Positions 35,248 to 44,808 of a stretch of 64,000 nucleotides of DNA are shown here, in pieces. The stretch is taken from the NCBI RefSeq assembly GCF_900105055.1, contig NZ_FNTA01000004.1:4867501-4931500 (forward strand). The letters are read 5' to 3'. The position numbers were made by a program, and so were the translations under genes. A model generated the notes under the pieces. The model made no database searches, was not told the origin of the DNA, and saw nothing but the letters and a program-made list of their open reading frames with translations. Within the stretch, counting starts at the first letter, position 1, and every line of letters starts with the position of its first letter. The DNA comes from Amycolatopsis lurida (GTDB lineage: Bacteria; Actinomycetota; Actinomycetes; Mycobacteriales; Pseudonocardiaceae).

Positions 35248-35283
35248 TTGTACAAGAGTTATTGTGCAACTACTGTTGTGCGT
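35248..35283 (+). promoter_or_regulatory. three-box iterated operator overlapping a leaderless promoter
   Basis: The boxes TTGTACAA (35248-35255), TTGTGCAA (35262-35269) and TTGTGCGT (35276-35283) repeat with an exact 14-bp period. They end one base before the ATG at 35285. TTGTAC (35248-35253) and TACTGT (35271-35276) are spaced 17 bp apart like -35 and -10 elements. No ribosome-binding site is present, so a leaderless transcript repressed by the ArsR-type product is inferred. Confidence 0.6.
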
Positions 35284-35284
35284 C

Positions 35285-35848
35285 ATGGCCGACCGTGAAG
35301 TCCGTGAAATCCACGATTCGAAGGTGCTCGCCGCGATGTCGCATCCGCTGCGGCGCCGCCTGCTCGACGTCCTCCGCCTGGACGGACCGTGCACGGCGTC
35401 CGTGCTCGCCGAACGGACCGGGCAGGCGGTCGGGAACATCAGCCATCACCTGAAGGTGCTGGCCGCCAGCGATCTGGTCGAAGAGGCGCCGGAACTCGCC
35501 CGCGACCGCCGCGAGCGCTGGTGGCGCCGTGTCGGCTACGCGGTTTCCTGGTCACCGTCGGACTTCCCCGACGACCCGGTCGCGGCCGCCGCCGAATCCC
35601 TCGCCCTCGAACGCCAGGTTTCCATGGCGCGCCAATGGTTCGCCGAACGCGAGACCTACCCGGAGGAGTGGCATCGCGCCGCCTTCGCCACCGACAGCTG
35701 GATGAAGCTGTCGGTGGCGGAACTGGCCGAGATCGAGGGCCGGATCCAAGCGCTGGTAAGGGAGTACAGCGATCGCGAAGAGCCGGACGACGGCCAGGAA
35801 CGCAGGCCGGTGTTCTTCTCCACCCGCGCCGTCCCGGCCCGCCCGTGA
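35285..35848 (+). CDS. ArsR-family winged-helix regulator
   Basis: This is a 187-residue regulator. The winged-helix domain (about 8-85) contains LAAMSHPLRRRLLDVLRLDG and the recognition region RTGQAVGNISHHLKVLAASD. The remaining 100 residues are helical, with Trp-rich spots (RRERWWRRVGY), and probably bind a ligand or dimerise. No metal-binding Cys pair is visible. The ATG at 35285 is right after an iterated operator and lacks a ribosome-binding site. The TGA overlaps the GTG of the transporter gene by four bases. It most likely represses its own operon until the transporter's substrate is present. Confidence 0.88.
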   Translation: MADREVREIHDSKVLAAMSHPLRRRLLDVLRLDGPCTASVLAERTGQAVGNISHHLKVLAASDLVEEAPELARDRRERWWRRVGYAVSWSPSDFPDDPVAAAAESLALERQVSMARQWFAERETYPEEWHRAAFATDSWMKLSVAELAEIEGRIQALVREYSDREEPDDGQERRPVFFSTRAVPARP

Positions 35849-37089
35849 CCACCCGCGAACGCGGCGGATTGCTGCGCTCCAGGGATTTCCGGCTCTTGTG
35901 GACCGGCGAGACGACCAGCGTGCTCGGCAGTTCCATCGCCGTCGTCGCGCTGCCGCTCGTCGCGGTGGTCACCCTGCAGGCGAGCACGTTCGCGGTCGGG
36001 CTGCTGACCGCGGCCGCCTGGCTGCCGTGGCTGCTGATCGGCCTGCCCGCCGGCGCCTGGGTCGACAGACGGCCGAAACGCCCGGTCATGCTGCTGTGCA
36101 ACGGCATTTCCATGCTGGTGTTCCTGAGCGTCCCGGTCGCCGCGTGGGCGGGTCTGCTCACGATGACCCAGCTGATCGTCGTGGCCTTGGCGGGCGGCGT
36201 CGCGAAGGTGTTCTTCAACGTCGCGTACCGCGCGTATTTGCCTTCGCTGGTCGAGAAGGATCAACTCCAGGAAGCCAACGAAAAACTGCAGGGCAGCGAA
36301 TCCGCCGCGCAGATCGGCGGCCCCGGGCTGGCCGGTCTGCTGGCACAGGGGTTCGGCGCGGTCGCCGGGGTGCTCGCCGACGCCATCAGCTTCGGGATCT
36401 CCGCGCTGTGCCTGCGTTCCATCCGTCACCGGGAGCCGGAGCGCCCGGTGAAGCCGCGGTCACGACTGCGGGACGAGATCCGCGATGGCCTCGCTTTCGT
36501 CGTCCACGACCCGTATCTGCGTGTCCTGGCGGTCTTCGGCGCGATCTCGAACGTCGCGCTCATGGGCTACCAGTCGATCGAGGTCGTCTTCCTCGTCCGC
36601 GACCTCGGCGTGGGAGCGGGCACCGCCGGACTGGTGCTCGCGCTCGTCGGCGCGGGCGGCATCTTCGGTGCCGCGTTGTCGGGCAAGCTCGCCGTGCGGA
36701 TCGGCACCGCCCGCGCCTTCGTGTTCTCCGAGGGGGCCGGAGCGTTGATGATGCTGCTCGGTCCGCTCGCGCGGGACGGCTGGGGGCTCGCCTTCTTCGT
36801 CGTCGCCGGGTTTTCGCTCAGCGCCGGGGTCGTAGGCTCGAACGTCCTCAACGCCACCTTCAAACAGCGCTACGTCCCGGCGGCCATGTTCGGCCGGGTC
36901 ACCGCGAGCATGTCCGTGCTGAGCCTCGGCGCGATCGCGCTGGGCGGCTTGCTCGGCGGGATCCTCGGTGAGACCGCCGGCGTCCGGCAGACGCTGGGCC
37001 TGATGGCCGGGCTGGAGGTCGTCGCCGTCTTCGCGCTGCTGTTCACGCCGATCGGCCGGTGCCGCGACTTCCCGTCGGATCGCGATTAG
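35845..37089 (+). CDS. MFS transporter (MFS_3/enterobactin-exporter-like)
   Basis: This is a 414-residue protein with 12 hydrophobic helices. The start LLRSRDFRLLWTGETTSVLG is typical of the MFS_3-type exporters found next to ArsR regulators. The loop motif GAWVDRRPKRPVML lies between helices 2 and 3, and ADAISFGISALCL before the central loop. The GTG start overlaps the regulator's stop, giving translational coupling. Export of a drug or signal is likely; the substrate is unknown. It converges closely on moeA (15 bp apart), with no room for a long hairpin. Confidence 0.9.
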   Translation: MTTRERGGLLRSRDFRLLWTGETTSVLGSSIAVVALPLVAVVTLQASTFAVGLLTAAAWLPWLLIGLPAGAWVDRRPKRPVMLLCNGISMLVFLSVPVAAWAGLLTMTQLIVVALAGGVAKVFFNVAYRAYLPSLVEKDQLQEANEKLQGSESAAQIGGPGLAGLLAQGFGAVAGVLADAISFGISALCLRSIRHREPERPVKPRSRLRDEIRDGLAFVVHDPYLRVLAVFGAISNVALMGYQSIEVVFLVRDLGVGAGTAGLVLALVGAGGIFGAALSGKLAVRIGTARAFVFSEGAGALMMLLGPLARDGWGLAFFVVAGFSLSAGVVGSNVLNATFKQRYVPAAMFGRVTASMSVLSLGAIALGGLLGGILGETAGVRQTLGLMAGLEVVAVFALLFTPIGRCRDFPSDRD

Positions 37090-37104
37090 CCCGCGAAACG
37101 CAGG

Positions 37105-38298
37105 TCAGAGCAGCAGGACGGTCACCTCGTCGCCCTGCTCGACCGAGTCCACGTCCTCCGGCAGCACGATCAGGCAGTTCGCCTGCGTGAACGACGCCAG
37201 CAGATGCGAGCCCGGCCCGCCGCGCGGACCGACGATCCCGGTGACCTCGCCTTCGGAATGCGTGTAGAAGCCCCGCCGGAACTGGCGCCGTCCGGCGGGG
37301 GAGGTCATCGCCTCGGTCAGCCGGGCGCGCACCTGCTGCCGGTCGACGCCCGTGTGCCCCATCGCCGCGAGCAACGCGGGGCGGAGGAACGCTTCGAAGG
37401 AGACGAGCACGCTCACCGGATTGCCCGGCAGGGTCACCACCGGCACGCCGTTCCAGCGTCCGCAGCCCTGCGGCCCGCCCGGCTGCATCGCGACCTTCCG
37501 GAACTCCACGCCCTGTCCGGTCAGCGCGTCCTTCACCACTTCGTACGCGCCCGCGCTGACCCCGCCCGAGGTCACCAGCAGATCCGCGTCCGCCAGCCGC
37601 GGCTCGATCACCGAGCGGAACTCGGCCACGTCGTCGACCACACTGCGCACGACCTCGGCCTCGCAGCCGAGCGCGCGGATCGCCGACGCCAGCATGATGC
37701 TGTTCGACTCGTAGATCTGCCCGTGCCGCAAGGGTTCCGGCGCGTCGACCAACTCGGTCCCGGTGGACACGACGAGCACCTTCAACGGCCTGAACACGGG
37801 GACCTCGGCGAGTCCGACGGCGGCCGCGAGCCCCAGTTGCGCCGGGCCGAGCACGGTTCCGGCCGAAAGCGCCACCGTGCCCTCGACGACGTCTTCACCC
37901 CGGCGCCGGATGTGCGTGCCCGGGACAACCGTCCTGAGAATCCGGACGTCTGTCACACCGCCGTCCGTGTGCTCCACCATCACCACGGCGTCGGCGCCGG
38001 GCGGCAGCGGCGCGCCGGTCATGATCCGGTGCGCGGTGCCCGGCTCCAGCTTCGTGATGTCGACCCGGCCCGCGGGGATGTCTTCGGCGACCGGCAGCGT
38101 CACCGGCGTTTCGCTGATGTCTTCGGCGCGGACCGCGTAACCGTCCATCGCCGAGTTGTCGAACGGCGGCAGCGAGACCCCCGCGCGCACGTCCTCGGCG
38201 AGGACGAGCCCCGCGGCGGAGGCGAGCGGAAGGCGGATGACAGGGGCGTTTCCGAGCAGGCCGGTGACGGTCTCACGGTGGGCGTCGACGGAGATCAC
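37105..38298 (-). CDS. moeA: molybdopterin molybdenumtransferase MoeA
   Basis: This is a 397-residue enzyme that inserts molybdenum into molybdopterin. Motifs are LPPFDNSAMDGYAVRAEDI (about 42), GTHIRRRGEDV (about 130), VTSGGVSAGAYEVVKDAL (about 242) and TLPGNPVSVLVSFEAFLRP (about 290). The GTG at 38298 is chosen because GAGGAGG precedes it by six to eight bases; an ATG at 38328 has none. In M. tuberculosis moeA2 (Rv0438c) directly follows psd (Rv0437c). Here the same neighbourhood is kept with a few genes inserted. Confidence 0.94.
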   Translation of the reverse strand: MISVDAHRETVTGLLGNAPVIRLPLASAAGLVLAEDVRAGVSLPPFDNSAMDGYAVRAEDISETPVTLPVAEDIPAGRVDITKLEPGTAHRIMTGAPLPPGADAVVMVEHTDGGVTDVRILRTVVPGTHIRRRGEDVVEGTVALSAGTVLGPAQLGLAAAVGLAEVPVFRPLKVLVVSTGTELVDAPEPLRHGQIYESNSIMLASAIRALGCEAEVVRSVVDDVAEFRSVIEPRLADADLLVTSGGVSAGAYEVVKDALTGQGVEFRKVAMQPGGPQGCGRWNGVPVVTLPGNPVSVLVSFEAFLRPALLAAMGHTGVDRQQVRARLTEAMTSPAGRRQFRRGFYTHSEGEVTGIVGPRGGPGSHLLASFTQANCLIVLPEDVDSVEQGDEVTVLLL

Positions 38299-38371
38299 CG
38301 GACCATCCTCCTCGGTCGGGGGGCGCATGCAAGACTCTGCGCGTCACAACCACCACCGGGGAGAAGAAGAC

Positions 38372-39049
38372 ATGCAGGTTCAGATCCGTCACCAGCCCTC
38401 GTTCGCGGTTGCGAGGCTCATGCTCGCCCCGGGTGAGCCGGCGCAGGTCGAGTCGGGCGCGATGATGGCGACGAGCTATGGCGTGCAGGTCCAGTCCCAG
38501 GCGCAGGGCGGCATCATGAAGGGCCTCGGCCGCGCCTTCCTCTCCGGCGAGTCGTTCTTCATCTCCACCTACACCGCCCCGCAGAACGGCGGCTGGGTCG
38601 ACGTCGCCGCGAACCTGCCGGGCGACATGCAGATCATCAACCTCGACGGCCGCACCGGCTGGTGCGTCACCCGCGGCTCGTGGCTCGCGTCGTCGCACGG
38701 CGTGCAGACCGAGACCAAATGGGGCGGGCTCAAGAACCTCGTCGGTGGCGAGGGCGGCTTCCTGACCCACGCGACGGGACAGGGCCCGCTGGTCGTGGCC
38801 TGCTACGGCGCGCTGGAGACGGTGACCCTGCAGCAGGGCGAGGTGATCACCATCGACACCGGGCACGTCGTCGCGTTCGCCGACACCCTGCAGTACCAGA
38901 TCCGCAAGGTCGCCACCGGCGTCATCCAGTCGATGAAGAGTGGTGAAGGCCTGGTCTTCGATTTCGCCGGTCCTGGCCAGCTGCTCACCCAGACCCGCAA
39001 CCCGTCGGCGCTGTCCGCCTGGGTGATCGCCCAGGTCCCCTCCCGCTGA
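38372..39049 (+). CDS. AIM24-family protein, first of a pair
   Basis: This is a 225-residue all-beta protein of the AIM24/TIGR00266 type. It shows GEPAQVESGAMMATSYGVQV near the start, GRTGWCVTRGSWLASS in the middle and GEGLVFDFAGPGQLLTQTRN at the end. The ATG at 38372 follows GGGGAGAAG. The role of the bacterial family is unclear; yeast Aim24 acts in mitochondrial membrane organisation. The next gene, four bases on, is a second and more diverged family member. The pair is divergent from moeA. Confidence 0.88.
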   Translation: MQVQIRHQPSFAVARLMLAPGEPAQVESGAMMATSYGVQVQSQAQGGIMKGLGRAFLSGESFFISTYTAPQNGGWVDVAANLPGDMQIINLDGRTGWCVTRGSWLASSHGVQTETKWGGLKNLVGGEGGFLTHATGQGPLVVACYGALETVTLQQGEVITIDTGHVVAFADTLQYQIRKVATGVIQSMKSGEGLVFDFAGPGQLLTQTRNPSALSAWVIAQVPSR

Positions 39050-39053
39050 GCCC

Positions 39054-39677
39054 ATGCGGGTCCAGACGAGGCATACCCCGAACTTCGGGGTCGCACGAGT
39101 GCTGTTGTCCCCCGGCGAGGCCGTCCAGGCCGCCGGGGACACCCTGCTGGCCAGCAGTTTCGGCATCACCGAAACCGTTCCCTCCCGCGGTGGTTCGCGG
39201 GCGCGCAAGGGCGCGCCGTCGGTATTCAGCGCGCCGGAAGGTGGCGGTTGGATCGACTTCGCGCCGCTGGCCGCGGGCGACGTCTATCCGCTGGAATTCA
39301 CCGGCGCGGGTGGCTGGTGCGTGAGCCGGGACGCGATCCTCGCCCGGCCGGCGACCGTCCGGCACGATCCCGGCTGGGCGCCGCTGCAGACGCTCTTCGG
39401 GTCCGACTCCGGTTTCCTCGAGCACTACAGCGGAACCGGGCCGCTCGTACTGGCCGCGCAGGGCCCGGTCGACGCCTTCGAACTCACCGCGGGCGAGCTC
39501 GTCACCGTCCGGCCGGACTTCCTGCTGGCCTACCCGGACACCGTGCAGTGCCGTCTCCGCGCGGTCGACCCGTCCGGCCCGCAGTCGGTCCGCACCGGCG
39601 AAGGGCTCGCGCTGGACTTCGCGGGACCAGGACGCGTCCTTGTGCAAGCGCGCAATAGGCGGCTTTCCCGCGGATGA
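39054..39677 (+). CDS. AIM24-family protein, second of a pair
   Basis: This is a 207-residue paralogue of the preceding product. Shared features are the start MRVQTRHTPNFGVARVLLSP, the GGWCVSRDAILA segment and GEGLALDFAGPGRVLVQARN at the end. It lacks about 20 residues relative to its neighbour and is more diverged in the middle. It begins four bases after the first copy stops and so is in the same operon. The two may form a hetero-oligomer; this is inferred only from the pairing. Confidence 0.85.
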   Translation: MRVQTRHTPNFGVARVLLSPGEAVQAAGDTLLASSFGITETVPSRGGSRARKGAPSVFSAPEGGGWIDFAPLAAGDVYPLEFTGAGGWCVSRDAILARPATVRHDPGWAPLQTLFGSDSGFLEHYSGTGPLVLAAQGPVDAFELTAGELVTVRPDFLLAYPDTVQCRLRAVDPSGPQSVRTGEGLALDFAGPGRVLVQARNRRLSRG

Positions 39678-39791
39678 CCTTGAGACGAATTGAGCATTGC
39701 CGACGCCGGTAATTCGGGTAGCGTGAACTGCACTCGAAACCGCCGGCCGGGGCAGAGAAGGCCGACGGATCCAGTGCTGAGGGAGTGCGCT

Positions 39792-39998
39792 GTGGCAGTC
39801 GGCACCGTCAAGTGGTTCAACTCGGAAAAGGGCTACGGATTCATCGAATCCACCGAAGGGCCCGATGTCTTCGTCCACTACTCGGCCATTCAGGCCGACG
39901 GATTCCGGACGCTCGACGAGGGTGACCGCGTGGAATTCGAAGTCCAGTCCGGCCGTGACGGGCGGAGTCAGGCGGCGGACGTACGCAAGGTCTCATAA
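39792..39998 (+). CDS. cold-shock-domain protein (CspA family)
   Basis: This is a 68-residue RNA/DNA-binding protein. It has RNP1 (KGYGFIE, about 16-22) and RNP2 (VFVHYSAI, about 30-37) in a single cold-shock domain beginning AVGTVKWFNSEKGYGF. The GTG at 39792 starts the domain, and GAGGGAG lies eight bases upstream. A leader of about 110 bp separates it from the AIM24 pair, which is usual for genes with RNA-level control. Members act as RNA chaperones. Confidence 0.93.
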   Translation: MAVGTVKWFNSEKGYGFIESTEGPDVFVHYSAIQADGFRTLDEGDRVEFEVQSGRDGRSQAADVRKVS

Positions 39999-40054
39999 CG
40001 AGACTTCGGCCGACCCCCGGCGGCCTCCGGAACTGGCGCGTTAGGCTGCGCTGC

Positions 40055-41494
40055 GTGACAGGCGATGAGTCGGGGGACCTGACCGGTCGCCGGCTGGGCA
40101 ACTACCGCATCGACGGAGTGCTCGGCAAGGGCGGCATGAGCGTGACCTACAAGGCCACGGACGTGCGGCTCGGACGCAAGGTGGCACTGAAGGTCATCGG
40201 TGATCACCTCGGGGCCGACGCCGAGTTCCGCGAACGCTTCGTCGACGAGGCGCGGAACACGTCCGCGATCGACCATGCCAACGTCGTGCCCTTGTACGAC
40301 TTCGGCGAGCTCGAAGGCATGCTCTACATCGCCATGCGGATGGTCGACGGCGGCGACCTCGCCGGGCTGATCTCCGGCGGCCCGATCGCGCCCGCCCGTG
40401 CGCTGAACATGCTCGACCAGGTCGCCGACGCGCTCGACACCCTGCACAACCGGGGTCTCGTGCACCTCGACGTCAAACCGGCGAACGTCCTGGTCACCAG
40501 CAAGGAGACCTCTCGTGAGCACGTCTACGTCGCCGACTTCGGCCTGACCCGCCGCGGCGCCACCGGGCACCGGACCCGCGGCGGCGACTTCCTCGGCTCG
40601 CCCACGTACGCGGCCCCCGAGCACCTGCGCGGCGAGCCGCTCGACGGCCGCACCGACCAGTACGCGCTCACCTGCGTCCTCTACGCCTGCTTGACCGGCA
40701 GCCCGCCCTTCAAGGGTGACGTGCAGACGGTCATCAAGGGGCACCTGAACGGCGAGCCCCCGGCCATCTCGCGGATCGTCGGCCTGCCCGCCGGGATCGA
40801 CGAGGTCGTCCGGAAGGGAATGGCGAAGAATCCCGCCGATCGCTACCCCAACTGTGTTGAGATGATCGCGGCCGCCAGGCGCGCGCTCGGTCCGCTCGCG
40901 ACTTCGAACGAGCCTCCCGGTCCGCCCGGGGCCGCGGCGCCGGTCCAGCAGACCGCGCCCCAGCAGGCGCCAAGGCAGAACACGCCGCCACAGGGAGAGG
41001 GGGGCCCCGTGCACCCGTACGGAGGACAGCAGCCCGGCTACGGCCAGCAGGGACCGGGACCGCAGGGGCCGCCGCCGCAAGGCCCGCCGCCCGGTTACGG
41101 CCCGCCGCCGCAGCAGGGTGGCTTCCAGCAGGGTGGTTTCCAGCAGGGGCCGCCGCCTGGCTACGGCCCGCCGCAGCAGCAAGGCGGTTTCCAGCAGGGT
41201 GGTTTCCAGCAGGGGCCGCCTCCGGGTTACGGCCCGCCGCAGCAGCAGGGCGGTTTCCAGCAGCAGCCCAAGAAGGGCGGCGGCGCCAAGTGGATCTGGA
41301 TCATCGTCGGCGCCCTCGTGGTCGCGGGCGCGATCGTCGCCGCCATCTTCGTCTTCGGTGATTCGAGCAGGGGCAACGGCCCGCAGACCACCGCGCCGAA
41401 CATCCCGGTCGGCCCCGGCGGCTCGCAGTCGCAGGCCCCCGGATCGTCGCTGAAGCCGCCGCCGTCGTCGATCTCCATCAAGCCGAGCACCTGA
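40055..41494 (+). CDS. membrane Ser/Thr protein kinase (PASTA-less, non-RD)
   Basis: This is a 479-residue eukaryotic-type kinase. Landmarks are the Gly loop GVLGKGGMSVTYKA (21-34), Lys 46 in VALKVI, the catalytic loop HLDVKPANVLV (137-147), DFG (161-163) and APE (187-189). The residue before the catalytic Asp is Leu, not Arg, so it is a non-RD kinase and may not need activation-loop phosphorylation. A Gln/Gly/Pro-rich repeat region (about 290-405) leads to one membrane segment (about 410-432) and a short Ser/Pro-rich outer tail. No PASTA domain is present. The GTG start lies 56 bp after the cold-shock gene. Confidence 0.93.
   Translation: MTGDESGDLTGRRLGNYRIDGVLGKGGMSVTYKATDVRLGRKVALKVIGDHLGADAEFRERFVDEARNTSAIDHANVVPLYDFGELEGMLYIAMRMVDGGDLAGLISGGPIAPARALNMLDQVADALDTLHNRGLVHLDVKPANVLVTSKETSREHVYVADFGLTRRGATGHRTRGGDFLGSPTYAAPEHLRGEPLDGRTDQYALTCVLYACLTGSPPFKGDVQTVIKGHLNGEPPAISRIVGLPAGIDEVVRKGMAKNPADRYPNCVEMIAAARRALGPLATSNEPPGPPGAAAPVQQTAPQQAPRQNTPPQGEGGPVHPYGGQQPGYGQQGPGPQGPPPQGPPPGYGPPPQQGGFQQGGFQQGPPPGYGPPQQQGGFQQGGFQQGPPPGYGPPQQQGGFQQQPKKGGGAKWIWIIVGALVVAGAIVAAIFVFGDSSRGNGPQTTAPNIPVGPGGSQSQAPGSSLKPPPSSISIKPST
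41086..41266 (+). repeat. in-frame tandem repeats in the kinase linker
   Basis: Nearly three copies of a 63-66-nt unit encode GPPPGYGPPQQQGGFQQGGF-like peptides. Copies differ by a few silent and conservative changes. The reading frame is kept. The region joins the kinase domain to the membrane segment and may vary in copy number between strains. Confidence 0.88.
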
Positions 41495-41517
41495 TACCAC
41501 CGCGCTGACCTGCGGTT

Positions 41518-41544
41518 CTTGCACTCTCCCCTGGAGAGTGCTAA
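41518..41544. promoter_or_regulatory. CIRCE element 1 (HrcA operator)
   Basis: TTGCACTC, a 9-nt spacer and GAGTGCTAA match the CIRCE consensus (TTAGCACTC-N9-GAGTGCTAA) at nearly all positions. It lies about 200 bp upstream of groEL. The repressor HrcA is expected to bind. Confidence 0.9.
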
Positions 41545-41552
41545 ACACGACA

Positions 41553-41579
41553 TTGGCACTCGACGCCGTCGAGTGCCAG
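41553..41579. promoter_or_regulatory. CIRCE element 2 (HrcA operator)
   Basis: TTGGCACTC, a 9-nt spacer and GAGTGCCAG form a second CIRCE-type repeat. Its centre is 35 bp from that of the first. Two adjacent operators suggest tight repression of groEL at normal temperature. Confidence 0.88.
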
Positions 41580-41742
41580 GCAGAGCGGTCACCGATCGCT
41601 CGCCTGAAGGTCGGGACGGTGAGGCCGCACCCTTGATCGGGTGGGTCGTCCGTCGCGGGCACCGAGCCTGGCCGAGGAAGAGTCCTGCCGCCGCGCTGTA
41701 GTAGGCGTGCGGCGGCGCCCAATACCGGAGGACCACACCGCA

Positions 41743-43371
<1,629 letters not shown>

Positions 43372-43393
43372 GTTCGAGCCTGTAGCACCACCG

Positions 43394-43429
43394 GAAAGCC
43401 CGGACGCGCCTCGCGCGTCCGGGCTTTTC
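43394..43429 (+). terminator. intrinsic terminator of groEL
   Basis: AAAGCCCGGACGCG and CGCGTCCGGGCTTTT form a strong stem with a short T-run, beginning 22 bases after the groEL stop. Confidence 0.9.
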
Positions 43430-43436
43430 TTCTGCC

Positions 43437-43520
43437 CGTAACTCGCGTGCTTGGGGACGTAACTCGCGTGATTGAAGCCGTAACTCGCGTGATACGGCCT
43501 CGATCACGCGTGATACGGCG
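43437..43520. repeat. family C repeat: four 21-bp tandem units
   Basis: Four contiguous 21-bp units begin at 43437, 43458, 43479 and 43500. The first three share CGTAACTCGCGTG. The fourth is partly inverted (CGATCACGCGTGATACGG). The same unit occurs in reverse at 12602-12676. There are no spacers, so it is not a CRISPR array. Confidence 0.85.
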
Positions 43521-43522
43521 AA

Positions 43523-43562
43523 AGCGAAAGGCCCGGGCATCCCCATACCCGGGCCTTTCGCT
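43523..43562. terminator. bidirectional hairpin between groEL and the PspC gene
   Basis: The arms 43523-43537 and 43548-43562 (AGCGAAAGGCCCGGG and its complement) pair perfectly over 15 bp around a 10-nt loop. It probably stops transcription from the convergent PspC gene. Confidence 0.8.
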
Positions 43563-43614
43563 TGTCCCCCTGCCCCAACGGGCGCCGCGCCCCCTGCGCG
43601 CGACGCCCGCCCCG

Positions 43615-43839
43615 TCAGGATTCGCCCGGTTGTTCCGGAGTCAGGAGCCACGCGGCGGCGTAGAGCGGGATCGCGAAGCCGGCGGTGAAGAAGACGCCTG
43701 CCACGAGGGCGATGCGCAGGATCGCGGCGTCGACGCCGAGGTAGGCGGCCCAGCCGCCGGCGACGCCCGCGAGCATCTTGTCGGTGCGGCTGCGGTAGAG
43801 CTTCTTGGTGGCCTGGGGGGTGTACACGCTGTTGGTCAT
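43615..43839 (-). CDS. PspC-domain membrane protein
   Basis: This is a 74-residue protein consisting of one PspC domain. KKLYRSRTDKMLAGVAGGWA is the family start, followed by YLGVDAAILRIALVAGVFFT and a second hydrophobic segment. PspC domains act in envelope-stress signalling or in anti-toxin roles, usually next to other psp genes. None are here. It is transcribed alone toward groEL, from which it is separated by repeats and terminators. Confidence 0.9.
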   Translation of the reverse strand: MTNSVYTPQATKKLYRSRTDKMLAGVAGGWAAYLGVDAAILRIALVAGVFFTAGFAIPLYAAAWLLTPEQPGES

Positions 43840-43935
43840 GGCTCAATGTTCGCTTCGGAACGACCCCCGGCGCATCGGGGAACGGCCCCGAGCCGACCCT
43901 GGAATCCGACCCTGAGGGGCGGGGAGAATGCCTTG

Positions 43936-44730
43936 ATGACGATCAAGGCGAAGGTGCTCACGTTCGGGGTCGCGGTGCTGACCGTGCTGGGAATCGGTAC
44001 GGCCGGCGCCGCGCCCAAAGGCCATGGCGCGCAGAGCAGGCTCGACGTCGTTCAGGCTCGCGGCGAGATCCGCGTGTGCTCGACGGGCGACTATCGCCCG
44101 TTCACCTATCGCGACGCGGCGGGCGCGTGGAGCGGGATCGACATCGACCTCGCGGGCGACCTCGCGCGGCGGCTCGGCGTCCGGCTCCAGCTGGTCCAGA
44201 CCACATGGAAGGCGATCGCCGACGACGTCGGGCGGAAATGCGATCTGGCGACGGGCGGGGTGTCGGTGACGTTGGACCGCGCGAAGAAGGGTTTCTACAC
44301 CGTTCCCTATCTTCGTGACGGCAAGACCCCGATCACCTTGTGCGAGAACGAAAAGCGCTTCCAGACCCTGGAACAGATCGACCAGCCGGGCGTCCGGGCG
44401 ATCGTGAATCCGGGCGGTACCAACGAACAGTTCGCCGACGCCAACCTCGAACGCGCGACCATCGTGCGGCATCCGGACAACAACACGATCTTCGCCGAGA
44501 TCCTGGCGGGCCGGGCCGATCTGATGATCACCGACGCGACCGAAACCCGTTGGCAGGCAAAGCGGAATCCGCGTCTGTGCGCGGTGCACCCCGACGAGCC
44601 GTTCACCTTCTCGGAGAAGGCGTACCTGATGCCGCGCGACATCGTGTTCAAGGAGTGGGCCGACCAGTGGCTGCATCTCGCGCTGAACGACGGCACCTAC
44701 GCGCGGATCGCGAAACCCTGGCTCGGCTGA
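43936..44730 (+). CDS. pheC: exported cyclohexadienyl-dehydratase-like protein (PheC type)
   Basis: This is a 264-residue exported protein of the SBP_bac_3 fold, with a signal peptide at about 1-25 (cut near GTAGA). It closely follows Pseudomonas PheC: STGDYRPFTYRD near 47, PYLRDGKTPITLCENEKRFQ, TLEQIDQPGVRAIVNPGGTN and KAYLMPRDI. The acidic residue of the TDATETRWQ segment lines up with the catalytic Glu region of PheC. PheC converts prephenate and arogenate to phenylpyruvate and phenylalanine in the periplasm. A plain solute-binding role is the alternative. The ATG at 43936 has GGGGAG ten bases upstream. It opens a run of three exported proteins. Confidence 0.83.
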   Translation: MTIKAKVLTFGVAVLTVLGIGTAGAAPKGHGAQSRLDVVQARGEIRVCSTGDYRPFTYRDAAGAWSGIDIDLAGDLARRLGVRLQLVQTTWKAIADDVGRKCDLATGGVSVTLDRAKKGFYTVPYLRDGKTPITLCENEKRFQTLEQIDQPGVRAIVNPGGTNEQFADANLERATIVRHPDNNTIFAEILAGRADLMITDATETRWQAKRNPRLCAVHPDEPFTFSEKAYLMPRDIVFKEWADQWLHLALNDGTYARIAKPWLG

Positions 44731-44808
44731 ACTCGGTTTGAACCATTTCCGTTACCCGGCCGTATCCCTGGATGTGGGTGAGGAGGAACCAGACCGGAGG
44801 AAGCACCG

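Noticed and set aside
41086..41266. Possible non-coding satellite repeat
   Set aside because: The repeats are in frame within the Ser/Thr kinase gene and encode its Gln/Gly/Pro linker.
43437..43520. Possible CRISPR array
   Set aside because: The repeats are contiguous 21-bp units with no unique spacers, and no cas genes are present.
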